Source: UBA10365 sp041441915
GTDB taxonomy: Bacteria; Pseudomonadota; Alphaproteobacteria; Rhodobacterales; Rhodobacteraceae
Assembly (NCBI GenBank): GCA_041441915.1
Contig: JASDRS010000006.1
Location: forward strand, 157,391-221,390
Direction of reading: 5' to 3'
Length of the DNA: 64,000 nucleotides
The notes under the pieces are model-generated. The model had not been told where the DNA came from. It did not search any database and worked only from the letters and a program-made list of their open reading frames with translations. Positions 56,325 through 64,000 of the stretch are shown piece by piece. Numbering within the stretch: position 1 is the stretch's first letter; each line of letters opens with the position of its first letter. The translations under genes were made by a program, and so were the position numbers.

Positions 56325-57131
56325 CTACTGAATACACCAGCCTCCATCGATATGGATCATTTGGCCAGTCATGTAGTCACTGTCATTACTTGCTAGAAAA
56401 GCGGCAGTACCTCTAACATCTTCAGGATATGAAACACGTTTGATTACCAGTTCATTGTTGGTAATGTCTTCGTAGGCCTGTCCAGCTCTTTGCTTGAAAC
56501 CAATGTCGACCAAGTCCTTATCAAGCTGTTCCCAAAGTGGGGTAACGACGACACCTGGAGCATAACCGTTGACGTTGATATTGTGTTCTGCAAGCGCAAG
56601 AGCGCCACAGTGTGTAAGTGCGAGGCATCCGTATTTTGAGGTGCAATACACGGTAACATCTACGAGTGGCTTGCGCGAAGCTATGGATCCGACGTTGATA
56701 ATTTTGTACGGGTGATCCTGAGTGCCCTGCTTGATCATCTGGCGAGCTGTTTCCTGCATGCCGAGCCACATAGCCTTTGTGTTCACGTTCATTATCATGT
56801 CCCAGTTGTCTTCATCGATATCCATAAAGAAACGTGGTTTATTAACGCCGGCGTTAAAAAGACCAACGTTTATCGTGCCGAATGAACTGACGGTGGCCGC
56901 AACTGCTGCCGCATTGTCTTCGCGTTTGGTTACATCCATTCTTACGGCGATTGCTTTACCATTGCCCGCAGCATTGATACCGTCAGCCACCTTTTGTGCT
57001 TGGTCAATATCTAGATCTCCTAGGCAGACGTTGGCCCCCTGTTCGGCAAAATGCTCGGCATTAGCAGCACCCATCCCGCGCGCTGCTCCAGTGATTAATA
57101 TATTTTTTCCGTTTAAGCGGTTTCGGTCCAT
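56325..57131 (-). CDS. Short-chain dehydrogenase/reductase, probably sugar or polyol specific
   Basis: Classical SDR of 268 residues from ATG 57131 (GAGG upstream); the longer frame to 57233 runs into the promoter repeat and is unlikely. Cofactor loop TGAARGMG is at 14-21, an NAG motif at 93-95, and the catalytic Ser149, Tyr162 and Lys166 are all present. An Asp (GDLD) after the second strand favours NAD over NADP. The end HIDGGWCIQ is usual. It is divergent from the sugar-transporter operon with a shared 192-base promoter holding an inverted repeat, so it probably oxidises an imported sugar or polyol. Confidence 0.85.
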   Translation of the reverse strand: MDRNRLNGKNILITGAARGMGAANAEHFAEQGANVCLGDLDIDQAQKVADGINAAGNGKAIAVRMDVTKREDNAAAVAATVSSFGTINVGLFNAGVNKPRFFMDIDEDNWDMIMNVNTKAMWLGMQETARQMIKQGTQDHPYKIINVGSIASRKPLVDVTVYCTSKYGCLALTHCGALALAEHNINVNGYAPGVVVTPLWEQLDKDLVDIGFKQRAGQAYEDITNNELVIKRVSYPEDVRGTAAFLASNDSDYMTGQMIHIDGGWCIQ

Positions 57132-57208
57132 GATAGCCTCATATTTTTCAAATTTATCTACAGATGATATTTTGGCGAAAGAGAAAAAATTTGTAATCCT
57201 CAAAATTG

Positions 57209-57239
57209 TCCAATTTGAACTATATATATCCAAATTGGA
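57209..57239. promoter_or_regulatory. Candidate operator in the divergent SDR/ABC-transporter promoter
   Basis: Inverted repeat TCCAATTTG (57209-57217) and CAAATTGGA (57231-57239), 13 bases apart. The extended half-site TCCAATTTGAAC recurs exactly at 62047-62058, about 120 bases before the regulator gene. It lies 78 bases before the SDR start and 85 before the binding-protein start, a position to control both. The binding protein is inferred, not known. Confidence 0.55.
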
Positions 57240-57323
57240 TGTATTTGATGCGAACAGCGTAGGGGGAGTTTGCGATAAGGATTCTCATCGTGATAAGCGA
57301 TTAACTTCTAGGGGAGGAATTTT

Positions 57324-58352
57324 ATGACGTATTTAGGAAAAGTCACACGGGCTTTGATGGTTAGTTCTGTCGTATTTGTTGCGACGACTGCAGCAAGTTT
57401 TGCAGATGGATCTATCGTTTCATTCAACGGGCCTGCTGGTGAGGCATATATCGGCCGATTTATTACCGGGATTAAAGAAACCGCAAAATTAAAAGGTTTT
57501 GATATTAAGGTGTTTGAGAATCAATTCAACCAAGCAGAGCAGGACCAACAGGTTCAACAGGTTCTTGCTGCTGGCGAACTGCCTGACGTGTTTATCTGGT
57601 GGCCATCTGACGCGGTGGCCGGTTTGGGCTCCCTCCGTGCGTTGGCTAAGACAGGCGTTCCTGTGTTGAAAATAAACCAACTGCCAAATGAGCAGGACAA
57701 ACAATACATCTTTGGTTATGCGGGCCCCGATGATCGCCTGCGTGCACGCAATGCTGGATATATGATGCGCGAAGCGGCAGCTGCGAAGAAGGCGGCTGGC
57801 GGAACTGGCTTTAACGTTCTTGCTCTGTCATATCCGCATAGCTATGGTGGCTACGGCTTGTCGATCAACGCCTTCAAAGAAGCAATTGCTGGATCTGATC
57901 TAGTCATAATTGGTGATGTTGATGAAGGTTTTGGACAGGCAAATGGCTATAAGGGCGCGGCTAAAATGATTGCCTCACTTCAGGGCCAAAGCATCGATTT
58001 TGTTTACGGCATGGATGATGCTATCTTGACAGGTGGCATTAACGCACTTGAAGAAGCGGGATTCAAAATGGGGACAGATACCATCGCTGTCGGTACGGTG
58101 TGCAATGGCGACAAACAGTTGATCGAAGAGGGCCGTCAATACGGTACGACACTCCAGTCACCACTCCACGAGGGTCAATTGGCTATCAAACTGGTCGAAG
58201 AATATCTGGAAACAGGCAAGTTGGAAAATTATATCAACTTTACGCCAAACCCATCTGTTACCAAAGACACAATCGAAACCACAGCACTCCGTGGTTTTGA
58301 CGGCAAGCTTTACACAATTGAAGAGCTTTGCTCTGGTGCGTGGGGTAACTAA
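57324..58352 (+). CDS. Sugar ABC transporter periplasmic binding protein (CUT2 type, Peripla_BP_4)
   Basis: Periplasmic substrate-binding protein of 342 residues with a Sec signal peptide (hydrophobic 10-21, cleavage likely after ASFA near residue 27). No lipobox cysteine. The type I periplasmic fold is indicated by VQQVLAAGELPDVFIWWPSD and DFVYGMDDAILTGGINALEEAG, as in ribose, autoinducer-2 and xylose binders. GGGGAGG stands before the ATG. It is followed by a strong hairpin and then by the ATPase gene. Substrate unknown; a sugar or polyol is expected from the SDR and from the CUT2 family. Confidence 0.88.
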   Translation: MTYLGKVTRALMVSSVVFVATTAASFADGSIVSFNGPAGEAYIGRFITGIKETAKLKGFDIKVFENQFNQAEQDQQVQQVLAAGELPDVFIWWPSDAVAGLGSLRALAKTGVPVLKINQLPNEQDKQYIFGYAGPDDRLRARNAGYMMREAAAAKKAAGGTGFNVLALSYPHSYGGYGLSINAFKEAIAGSDLVIIGDVDEGFGQANGYKGAAKMIASLQGQSIDFVYGMDDAILTGGINALEEAGFKMGTDTIAVGTVCNGDKQLIEEGRQYGTTLQSPLHEGQLAIKLVEEYLETGKLENYINFTPNPSVTKDTIETTALRGFDGKLYTIEELCSGAWGN

Positions 58353-58394
58353 ACGATAATGGCGACTGGGTAAACTAGTCACCATTCATGAGAA

Positions 58395-58435
58395 GTATCG
58401 AAGAGCACCGATGCGTGCTCTTCGATGCTTTTGTT
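58395..58435 (+). terminator. Stem-loop after the binding-protein gene
   Basis: Fourteen-base-pair stem (58395-58408 with 58415-58428, one T-G pair, loop CGATGC) followed by TTTTGTT. It looks like a partial terminator or a 3'-stabilising hairpin, often found between the binding protein and the rest of an ABC operon, giving a surplus of binding-protein mRNA. Confidence 0.7.
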
Positions 58436-58464
58436 AGACCAACTGAATATGGGGCGGGCTGAAG

Positions 58465-59991
58465 ATGCAACCACTTTTGAAGCTTACGGGCATCAACCGG
58501 TCTTATGGCTCAATGCAGGCACTGCGCGGCGCTGATTTTGAAGTCTACCCTGGTGAAGTTATGGGCCTCGTGGGCGAGAACGGCGCAGGAAAATCGACGA
58601 TGGTTAAGATCATCAGTGGTTTTGACAGTGAGTTTACGGGCGAGTACTTGCTAAACGGCGAGCCCACCCATTTCACATCTCCCGTTCAGGCAGAGCGAGC
58701 GGGTCTGGCGGTTGCACAACAAGAGCTCAGCCTTATTCCAACAATGAGCGTTGCAGAAAACATCTTTCTTGCCGGGGATGGCGTGCCCACGATTGCCACC
58801 AAACGTTTGTTGGCGCAAAAAGCGCTCCCATTTCTAGAAGAAGTTGGGCTAGATTATATTGATCCAGGCGTCACTACAGATCGACTGTCTGTCGGTGAGC
58901 AGCATTTGGTTGAAGTGGCCCGTTTGTTGGCGCATGATCCGCAGGTTTTGATATTAGATGAACCCACTGCAGCATTGGGTGAAGCCGACAGTATACGTAT
59001 TTTAGATATGGTGAAGCGCTTGTCGACTAGCGGCAAATCGATTATTTACGTCAGCCACCGGATGGATGAAATTTTTAAAATTACGGACCGAATCACGGTA
59101 TTGCGCGACGGCAGAAGCCAAAAACCGCGTACTGCTTCCGAGCTTGATGTCAATAAGCTGGTGAAGTTGATGCTGGGCCGTGAGCTGGAAAATATGTTTC
59201 CAGCTCGAAAGCCTGTCCGCAAAGCTGAGCCACTGATGTCTGTGCGTGATTTGTGGCCTGACGGTTTAATTGAGCCGGTGACCTTCAATATTTTTCCAGG
59301 TGAAATCCTTGGATTGGCCGGACAGTTAGGTAGCGGAACTGGTGAAATACTTGCGGCCATTGCCGGCGCCAAAAAGACGCGTGGTGGTAAATTAGATTTT
59401 GGTGGGCGTAGTTTTTTACCTAAGAAACCGAAGGAGGCGATCGCCGCAGGTATTGCCTACTGTTCGGACGATCGCAAGCACGACGGCTTGTTTTTAGGGC
59501 GACCAATTTCAGATAATATGACATCTCCCGCATTGGAAGCAATCTCGAAACGTGGTATATTGTCAACTTCAACTGAACAGAACCTTGCCGCTGAAAATGC
59601 GGTAAAATTTACGGTTGATCCTGATCGATTGCCGCAAGAAGCAGGCGTTCTAAGCGGCGGAAACCAACAAAAAGTTGCCTTGGGTAAGTGGTTAGCTATT
59701 AATCCAATCTTAATATTGGTTAACGAACCCACAAGGGGTGTTGACGTCGGTGCGCGGGCTGAAATCTATCAAAAACTCCGTGAGTTGGCCGAAGCTGGCG
59801 CAGCAATTGTTGTGGCCTCTACCGATATGCAGGAAATAAGTAATTTCCCAGACCGGGTAATCACCTTTTATCGGGGCATGCAAATTGGCGAAATCGAGTT
59901 AGCTGATATTAGCCCCGCAACTATTCTCCAACAAATCACCGACCCTTTTAACGAAGCCGGGATGCATGGGAATAAAGAGGCAAAAGCATGA
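58465..59991 (+). CDS. Sugar ABC transporter ATP-binding protein (RbsA/MglA type, two NBDs)
   Basis: Double nucleotide-binding-domain ATPase, 508 residues, as in ribose and galactose importers. NBD1 has Walker A GENGAGKST (about 37-45), LSVGEQHLVEVARLL and LILDEPTAALGE. NBD2 has the usual degenerate P-loop GQLGSGTGE, signature LSGGNQQKVALGKWL and ILVNEPTRGVDVG. So only the first ATP site has a full Walker A, typical of this family. It overlaps the first permease gene by four bases. Confidence 0.93.
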   Translation: MQPLLKLTGINRSYGSMQALRGADFEVYPGEVMGLVGENGAGKSTMVKIISGFDSEFTGEYLLNGEPTHFTSPVQAERAGLAVAQQELSLIPTMSVAENIFLAGDGVPTIATKRLLAQKALPFLEEVGLDYIDPGVTTDRLSVGEQHLVEVARLLAHDPQVLILDEPTAALGEADSIRILDMVKRLSTSGKSIIYVSHRMDEIFKITDRITVLRDGRSQKPRTASELDVNKLVKLMLGRELENMFPARKPVRKAEPLMSVRDLWPDGLIEPVTFNIFPGEILGLAGQLGSGTGEILAAIAGAKKTRGGKLDFGGRSFLPKKPKEAIAAGIAYCSDDRKHDGLFLGRPISDNMTSPALEAISKRGILSTSTEQNLAAENAVKFTVDPDRLPQEAGVLSGGNQQKVALGKWLAINPILILVNEPTRGVDVGARAEIYQKLRELAEAGAAIVVASTDMQEISNFPDRVITFYRGMQIGEIELADISPATILQQITDPFNEAGMHGNKEAKA

Positions 59992-61001
59992 ATAAAGGAT
60001 TGCACGTTATAAAAGTAGGAATTGTAGAACGAGTTGTCCGGGACAACTCACCGCTGGTAATTGTGCTTGTCGCGATCTTTATTTTGGTTTTTTTAATTGG
60101 AGCCGTAACGGCACCGAATTTTTTGACGGTCTTCAATTTTAAGACCATTATACGTGATGCAGCGCTGGTCGGCATCATGGCGATCGGCCTAACGTTCGTA
60201 ACGCTATCAGGAAATTTCTTTTTATTATCGATGAAGGAAACCGCGGCCCTTAGCATCATCGCCTTCGCAACCAGCATGTCTGCTGGCCACGGCTTCGAAA
60301 TATCGTTTGTGTTCACAATGTGCATCGCAGCCCTAGCAGGCGCCCTGCAGGGAGCACTGATTGGCCTCGGTGGCAATCCAATTGTTGTTACCCTAGGGGC
60401 CGCCGGGCTCTTTTTTGGGATCGGATCTTGGTGGAGCGATAACCTAGTCTTGTCGTTTCGTCGGCCCCATGGAGCAGAATGGCTCGGCACAGGATCTTTT
60501 CTGGGGCTGCCTAACATTACGATAGCCTTCATACTGATTGCGGTGGTGGCGGAATTGGTTTTGCGGCGAACTACATTCGGTCGGCAAGTCTATTTGATTG
60601 GTGCAAATCGTGCTGCTGGTAGGGCTACGGGGCATGAAAACTTTGCCATGGCGATCAAGGTCTGCATTATTGCATCTATATGTTCAGCGTTTGTGGCTAT
60701 CGCATTTTCAGCTCAGGTTTCAAGCGCACACGTTAATTACTTCTCGTCGTCGTTTGGCTCATCTGGTGATATGACGATTATGGTCATAGCTACGGTTATG
60801 GTTGGAGGAAATTCCATTATGGGTGGATATGGATCGACGGTGCGATCCAGTATTGGTGCTATTTTTATATCAGTAATCGATAATATGATGGTTTTGCACG
60901 GCTATAATAGTGGTCCTCGCGTCCTCGCGGTTGGATTGATGATTGTCTTTAGCATCATGGTTTTCGCGCTTGTTCGCCGCGGCAGTCGATCAGAAGAATA
61001 A
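59988..61001 (+). CDS. Sugar ABC transporter permease 1 (CUT2)
   Basis: Inner-membrane permease of 337 residues, about eight to ten hydrophobic segments. LVGIMAIGLTFVTLSGNFFLLS and MVIATVMVGGNSIMGGYGS are blocks of the RbsC family; the ATPase-contact loop is NRAAGRATGHE. Normally the family reads GGIDLSVG at the first region; here it is SGNFFLLSMKE, a divergent form that may reflect heteromeric pairing with permease 2. Starts at ATG 59988, overlapping the ATPase stop by four bases. Confidence 0.85.
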   Translation: MNKGLHVIKVGIVERVVRDNSPLVIVLVAIFILVFLIGAVTAPNFLTVFNFKTIIRDAALVGIMAIGLTFVTLSGNFFLLSMKETAALSIIAFATSMSAGHGFEISFVFTMCIAALAGALQGALIGLGGNPIVVTLGAAGLFFGIGSWWSDNLVLSFRRPHGAEWLGTGSFLGLPNITIAFILIAVVAELVLRRTTFGRQVYLIGANRAAGRATGHENFAMAIKVCIIASICSAFVAIAFSAQVSSAHVNYFSSSFGSSGDMTIMVIATVMVGGNSIMGGYGSTVRSSIGAIFISVIDNMMVLHGYNSGPRVLAVGLMIVFSIMVFALVRRGSRSEE

Positions 61002-61014
61002 CAGGGAAAACTTT

Positions 61015-62067
61015 ATGCACACAAAAATCAAAAATTGGGTGATAGCCAACCCAGACCTTACCTTTGCAATTCTTCTGGCGATGTCGGTTTATAGTTTCTT
61101 TGGGGTTACAGAGGACCTATTTCCCACTCACCGCACAGCATACGCTATTATGGAGCGCTTTGCTGTTCTTGGGTTAGTAGGTTTAGCATTAACTCTCTGC
61201 ATTATAGCAGGAGAAATTGACCTTTCGATCGGATCTAACGCAGCGCTAGCGGCGGTGATCACGGTGCGTTTCACTGATAGCCTTGGAGCGCCCACAGCGC
61301 TTCTTATAGCATTGGTTATTTCAACTATCATTGGCGCCATACAGGGCTATTTCATCGCTTATCTGCGGGTTCGTGCGATAGTTTTGACGGTAGGCACCCT
61401 AATGCTATTACGTGGCGTCGCACTTTTTGCAGCTGAAGAAAAAACCGTGATGCTGACCGATTTTAGGGCGCCAGACTTTATATCAATTAAACTGCTGGGA
61501 TATTTTTCGCCCGCCAGTTTACTGGTTATAGTAATGTTCGTTCTGGTCGGCTCCTTTATGCACTATACTCGCTATGGACGTGAAATATATGCGATCGGCG
61601 GCGCTCGTAAGGAGGCCTTGGCATCTGGGATAGATCTCAAGCGACCAATGATTATTGTATTTGCCATTTCTGGCCTTTGCGCGGGCTTGGGAGGTGCAAT
61701 TATTGGGCTGCGCTCGGGCACTGCGCAGGCGTTGGGCATGCAGCACTTACTGCTTGCTGGCACTGTGGCAGCCTTTATCGGTGGTGTCAGCATTATGGGA
61801 GGCAAGGGGGGCGTTATTGGTGCCGCGATCGGGACGCTTACGGTGAACTTTCTGAATACTGGTCTGGTGTTTAATGTGACACAATCTTTTATGGTGCAAC
61901 TGTACCTTGGAATATTGCTTATAGTTGTTATCATGTTCCAAACTGGCTCAAGAATATTTGACGAAACGCAGCGGCGCAACCAATTGCTCAGAGATGTTGA
62001 ACAGCGGCGGAAAAATTTATTAGTGAGGCGAAACGAGTATGAAATATCCAATTTGAACAAAATTTGA
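61015..62067 (+). CDS. Sugar ABC transporter permease 2 (CUT2)
   Basis: Second permease of 350 residues, from ATG 61015 (CAGGGAAAACTTT before it); the frame extension to 60943 overlaps permease 1 and is not used. It has the canonical AGEIDLSIGSNAALAAV and GGVSIMGGKGGVIGAAIG blocks of RbsC-like proteins and about ten helices. Having two different permease genes means a heterodimeric channel, unlike ribose importers with one. The last codons contain a copy of the candidate operator half-site (62047-62058). Confidence 0.9.
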   Translation: MHTKIKNWVIANPDLTFAILLAMSVYSFFGVTEDLFPTHRTAYAIMERFAVLGLVGLALTLCIIAGEIDLSIGSNAALAAVITVRFTDSLGAPTALLIALVISTIIGAIQGYFIAYLRVRAIVLTVGTLMLLRGVALFAAEEKTVMLTDFRAPDFISIKLLGYFSPASLLVIVMFVLVGSFMHYTRYGREIYAIGGARKEALASGIDLKRPMIIVFAISGLCAGLGGAIIGLRSGTAQALGMQHLLLAGTVAAFIGGVSIMGGKGGVIGAAIGTLTVNFLNTGLVFNVTQSFMVQLYLGILLIVVIMFQTGSRIFDETQRRNQLLRDVEQRRKNLLVRRNEYEISNLNKI

Positions 62068-62175
62068 TGGCTATTTAAATAAAATAAGTATTGAGTAAAC
62101 CCCGAAGGTTGCCGCTCAAATGAGGTAACTGGGCAACTTACAGTTAGTGTGTGGGCCATGGAATACAGGAAGAAA

Positions 62176-63939
62176 ATGAGCGCTCAGCCAGAGGGTCCAT
62201 TTGAAACGATAGATCGAATTCAAAAATTTGGTGTTTCAAACGACAAAATGTCTCGGTTTTTAGATTTTATCTCTCAAATGGGCCTAGAAACAAAGCGGTC
62301 CCTAAGCTTACGCGACGGGTACGATGAGACGCCAATCCTAGTAACGCTTCTACGTAATCACCTAAGTGGAAAACTGACGACTATGTCGTCTTTGGCGCAA
62401 CACTCGGGTTTGAGTTATGGTACCGCTGTCAGGGCGATAAACGGAATAGAAAACCGGGGCATGATAATTCGCCGACCTCGAACCATTACGGGAAAAAGCT
62501 ATTCGCTCCACCCTTCGGACAAGATGATCCACGAATGGCAGGAGTATTCGCGCCGTATAAATTCGCTTATAGGTACTACGATTGGCTTCAACTTTAATGG
62601 TTCTATAGGCACTTCTGATTATTTCTACGGCGCCTCGTATGGGCAAGGGCAAGTTTTGCCGCCACCGAGCGTTTTGGAATCAAAACTACTGCTTAATCGT
62701 GACCTTCGCTTGCTTGTCCATGCAGATCCCACATTTATGGCAATGAACGTCCTAAAAAAGCAATTTGAGTCCGTTTTTGGTGTTAGCATAAACAGCCGTG
62801 CATTATCGATCGACCGACTACGTGATGAAATTCTTTCTAACGGGGCGGCACCGTTGTCCAATTATGATTTGATTGCATGCGATTTGCCATGGTTTGGTGA
62901 GATGGCTGAAGCTGGTTATTTTTTGCCAATAGACGGCCTAATAAAGTCTAGCAAGATGGACACGCTGGATTTTCATTCGGAGGCTATGGCCAGCGCCCAG
63001 TACAGAGGTATACAGTACGGCATTCCAGTCCAGACCACCCCAGAGCTCTTAGTTTACAGACGTGATGTTTTTGAAAGCAACGGGCTGGCTCCACCCCATA
63101 CCATTGAGGAAACATTGATTGCTGCCCGGTTACTGCATAGCAAAAGGCGCAGTATGGCTGGTATTGCCTGGAACGCCGCACGTGGAACGCCGCTAGGGCA
63201 TTCGTTTTTATACGTGATGGCCAGCTTTGGACAGCCTGCCCTAAATTTAAGAGCACAAGGAACTGGGTTTGATGGGCAAGTTGTCGCGGGGGAGAATTTT
63301 CGTCCTATGTTCGATTCGGATGGAGCCAGAGACGCCGCTGAATACCTGCAAGAATTGCTAAGTTATTCGCCCAACGGTATTTTAAGTATGGCTTGGTATG
63401 ATCGTGCGCGCGCTTTTGCGGATGGGAACGTGGGAATGGCATACTGTGCCACGTTGCTAGCGCCACTGTTTGAACAAAATAAAAAATCGCCTGCATACGG
63501 TGTTACAGAATATCTGCCACTTCCGAATGGACCTAAAGGGCGCCCAATTGCACCAGTTGGTGGGTATGCTTTGGCGATTCCATCAAACGTACCGGCTGAT
63601 CAGATTAGTCCAATTTGGACAGCTTTAATGTCGCTTACATCAGCTCACGCGATTAAACTGTACTTGACTAACGGAAGCTTGGTAAGCCCACGGTTTAGCG
63701 TCTGCATGGACCCCGAGGTTCGGGAAATGTCGCCGTTGATATCCACAGTGGATAATATGGCGCGATCAAATGTTTTGCAGATGTGGCCCCGCCCACCAGT
63801 GCCGGAAATTTCAAAGATTATTGCCATTGCTGGTGAGGAGATGCACGATATGTTGATGGGTCTTAAGTCTGTTAGCAACGCCCTTAAAAACTCACAGAAT
63901 CGGGCTGATGCATTGATGCGGGAGCGTGGTCATTATTAG
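62176..63939 (+). CDS. Cytoplasmic winged-helix/family-1 solute-binding fusion, candidate sugar-responsive regulator
   Basis: 587 residues from ATG 62176 with AGGAAG just upstream; an ATG at 62158 and a GTG at 62149 are alternatives. Residues about 50-115 form a winged helix (MSSLAQHSGLSYGTAVRAING recognition region, then IENRGMIIRRPRT as wing). Residues about 175-550 look like an extracellular solute-binding protein family 1 domain: YDLIACDLPWFGEMAEAGYFLPID, YGIPVQTTPELLVYRRDVFE and PIAPVGGYALAIP. There is no signal peptide, lipobox or membrane segment, so the binding domain would be cytoplasmic, sensing a ligand for DNA binding. It is next to a CUT2 importer yet carries a binding domain of a different (maltose-type) family. 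It stands at the end of the operon, about 108 bases after permease 2, with an operator-like half-site before it. Confidence 0.78.
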   Translation: MSAQPEGPFETIDRIQKFGVSNDKMSRFLDFISQMGLETKRSLSLRDGYDETPILVTLLRNHLSGKLTTMSSLAQHSGLSYGTAVRAINGIENRGMIIRRPRTITGKSYSLHPSDKMIHEWQEYSRRINSLIGTTIGFNFNGSIGTSDYFYGASYGQGQVLPPPSVLESKLLLNRDLRLLVHADPTFMAMNVLKKQFESVFGVSINSRALSIDRLRDEILSNGAAPLSNYDLIACDLPWFGEMAEAGYFLPIDGLIKSSKMDTLDFHSEAMASAQYRGIQYGIPVQTTPELLVYRRDVFESNGLAPPHTIEETLIAARLLHSKRRSMAGIAWNAARGTPLGHSFLYVMASFGQPALNLRAQGTGFDGQVVAGENFRPMFDSDGARDAAEYLQELLSYSPNGILSMAWYDRARAFADGNVGMAYCATLLAPLFEQNKKSPAYGVTEYLPLPNGPKGRPIAPVGGYALAIPSNVPADQISPIWTALMSLTSAHAIKLYLTNGSLVSPRFSVCMDPEVREMSPLISTVDNMARSNVLQMWPRPPVPEISKIIAIAGEEMHDMLMGLKSVSNALKNSQNRADALMRERGHY

Positions 63940-63965
63940 CCATCTAATCTGCAGATTGGATGGCT
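63938..63965. repeat. 28-base near-perfect palindrome after the regulator gene
   Basis: Centred on TGCA at 63950-63953, arms of 12 base pairs with one T-G pair, starting inside the regulator's stop codon. No T-run follows (AAACACC), so it is either a weak terminator, an mRNA-processing hairpin or an operator for the gene beginning at 63997. Confidence 0.55.
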
Positions 63966-63996
63966 AAACACCTAATTACTTGAGAGGATACAATAA

Positions 63997-64000
63997 ATGG
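63997..64000 (+). CDS. Start of the next gene, cut by the window edge
   Basis: ATG at 63997 preceded by GAGAGGA (63982-63988) at good spacing. Only four bases of the frame are visible, so the product is unknown; its position suggests it continues the sugar-utilisation locus. Confidence 0.4.

Noticed and set aside
59948..60532. Minus-strand open frame (194 codons) opposite the ATPase/permease 1 junction
   Set aside because: Covers two coupled, conserved genes on the other strand; low-complexity composition of an antisense frame.
1..64000. CRISPR arrays, insertion sequences, rRNA genes, complete tRNAs, prophage genes
   Set aside because: No repeat-spacer pattern, transposase, integrase, phage structural gene or complete tRNA/rRNA sequence was seen on either strand.

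Overview
The window looks like a chromosomal segment of an alphaproteobacterium of the order Rhodobacterales (Roseobacter-like lineage) with a base composition near half G+C by eye, lower than most cultured members. The evidence is gene content and order: a SenC/RegB redox-sensing pair, the tsaE-amgK-murU-addB-addA run, rph-rdgB-hemW, the parB-parA-rsmG-mnmG-mnmE-rho-hemJ block facing maf-coaE-dnaQ-secB-fxsA-timA-smr, ubiB-ubiE-mutM, dnaA-dnaN-recF, and rbfA-truB facing dapB. Several protein families here (DUF1523, DUF1643, DUF1674, RegB) are familiar from this group. Several genes that I recall as usual neighbours are missing (aroE between maf and coaE, mltA before smr, trxA beside addA, gyrB after recF, pheS beside pheT), which suggests a rearranged or streamlined genome.

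Layout. 1-10.7 kb: redox signalling (senC, regB), tRNA t6A synthesis (tsaE), peptidoglycan-sugar recycling (amgK, murU) and AddAB double-strand-break repair. 10.9-18 kb: mutS, then grpE/hrcA on the minus strand, then rph, rdgB, two possible micro-ORFs and hemW. 18-25.4 kb: the minus-strand partition and tRNA-modification block, containing two perfect parS sites. 25.37-25.76 kb: an AT-rich gap with a cluster of DnaA boxes, the best candidate for the chromosomal replication origin; genes point away from it on both sides. 25.8-30.1 kb: maf, coaE, dnaQ, secB, fxsA, timA and smr. 30.3-33.2 kb: a decayed 3' half of a tRNA-Phe gene, trxA, and a TMADH/DgcA-like demethylating flavoprotein. 33-38.5 kb: a small-molecule kinase, ubiB, ubiE, mutM, an enoyl-CoA hydratase and rpsT. 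39-42.9 kb: dnaA, dnaN, recF. 42.9-54.5 kb: glutaryl-CoA dehydrogenase, a fused 2-oxoacid dehydrogenase E1, pheT, DUF1523, bactofilin, DUF1643, truB, rbfA, dapB, DUF1674 and rsmB.

54.9-64 kb is the accessory part. A phytanoyl-CoA dioxygenase-like gene and a sugar/polyol-type SDR run leftward. A four-gene CUT2-type sugar ABC importer (binding protein, double ATPase, two permeases) runs rightward, followed by an unusual protein that joins a winged-helix DNA-binding domain to a family-1 extracellular solute-binding fold without a signal peptide. I read it as a cytoplasmic sugar-sensing transcription factor for this locus. An inverted repeat in the divergent promoter, with a half-site repeated just upstream of the regulator gene, is its candidate operator. 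A further gene begins at the right edge.

I saw no rRNA, no complete tRNA, no insertion sequence, no CRISPR array and no prophage. All assignments come from reading the sequence and from memory of families; nothing was searched.
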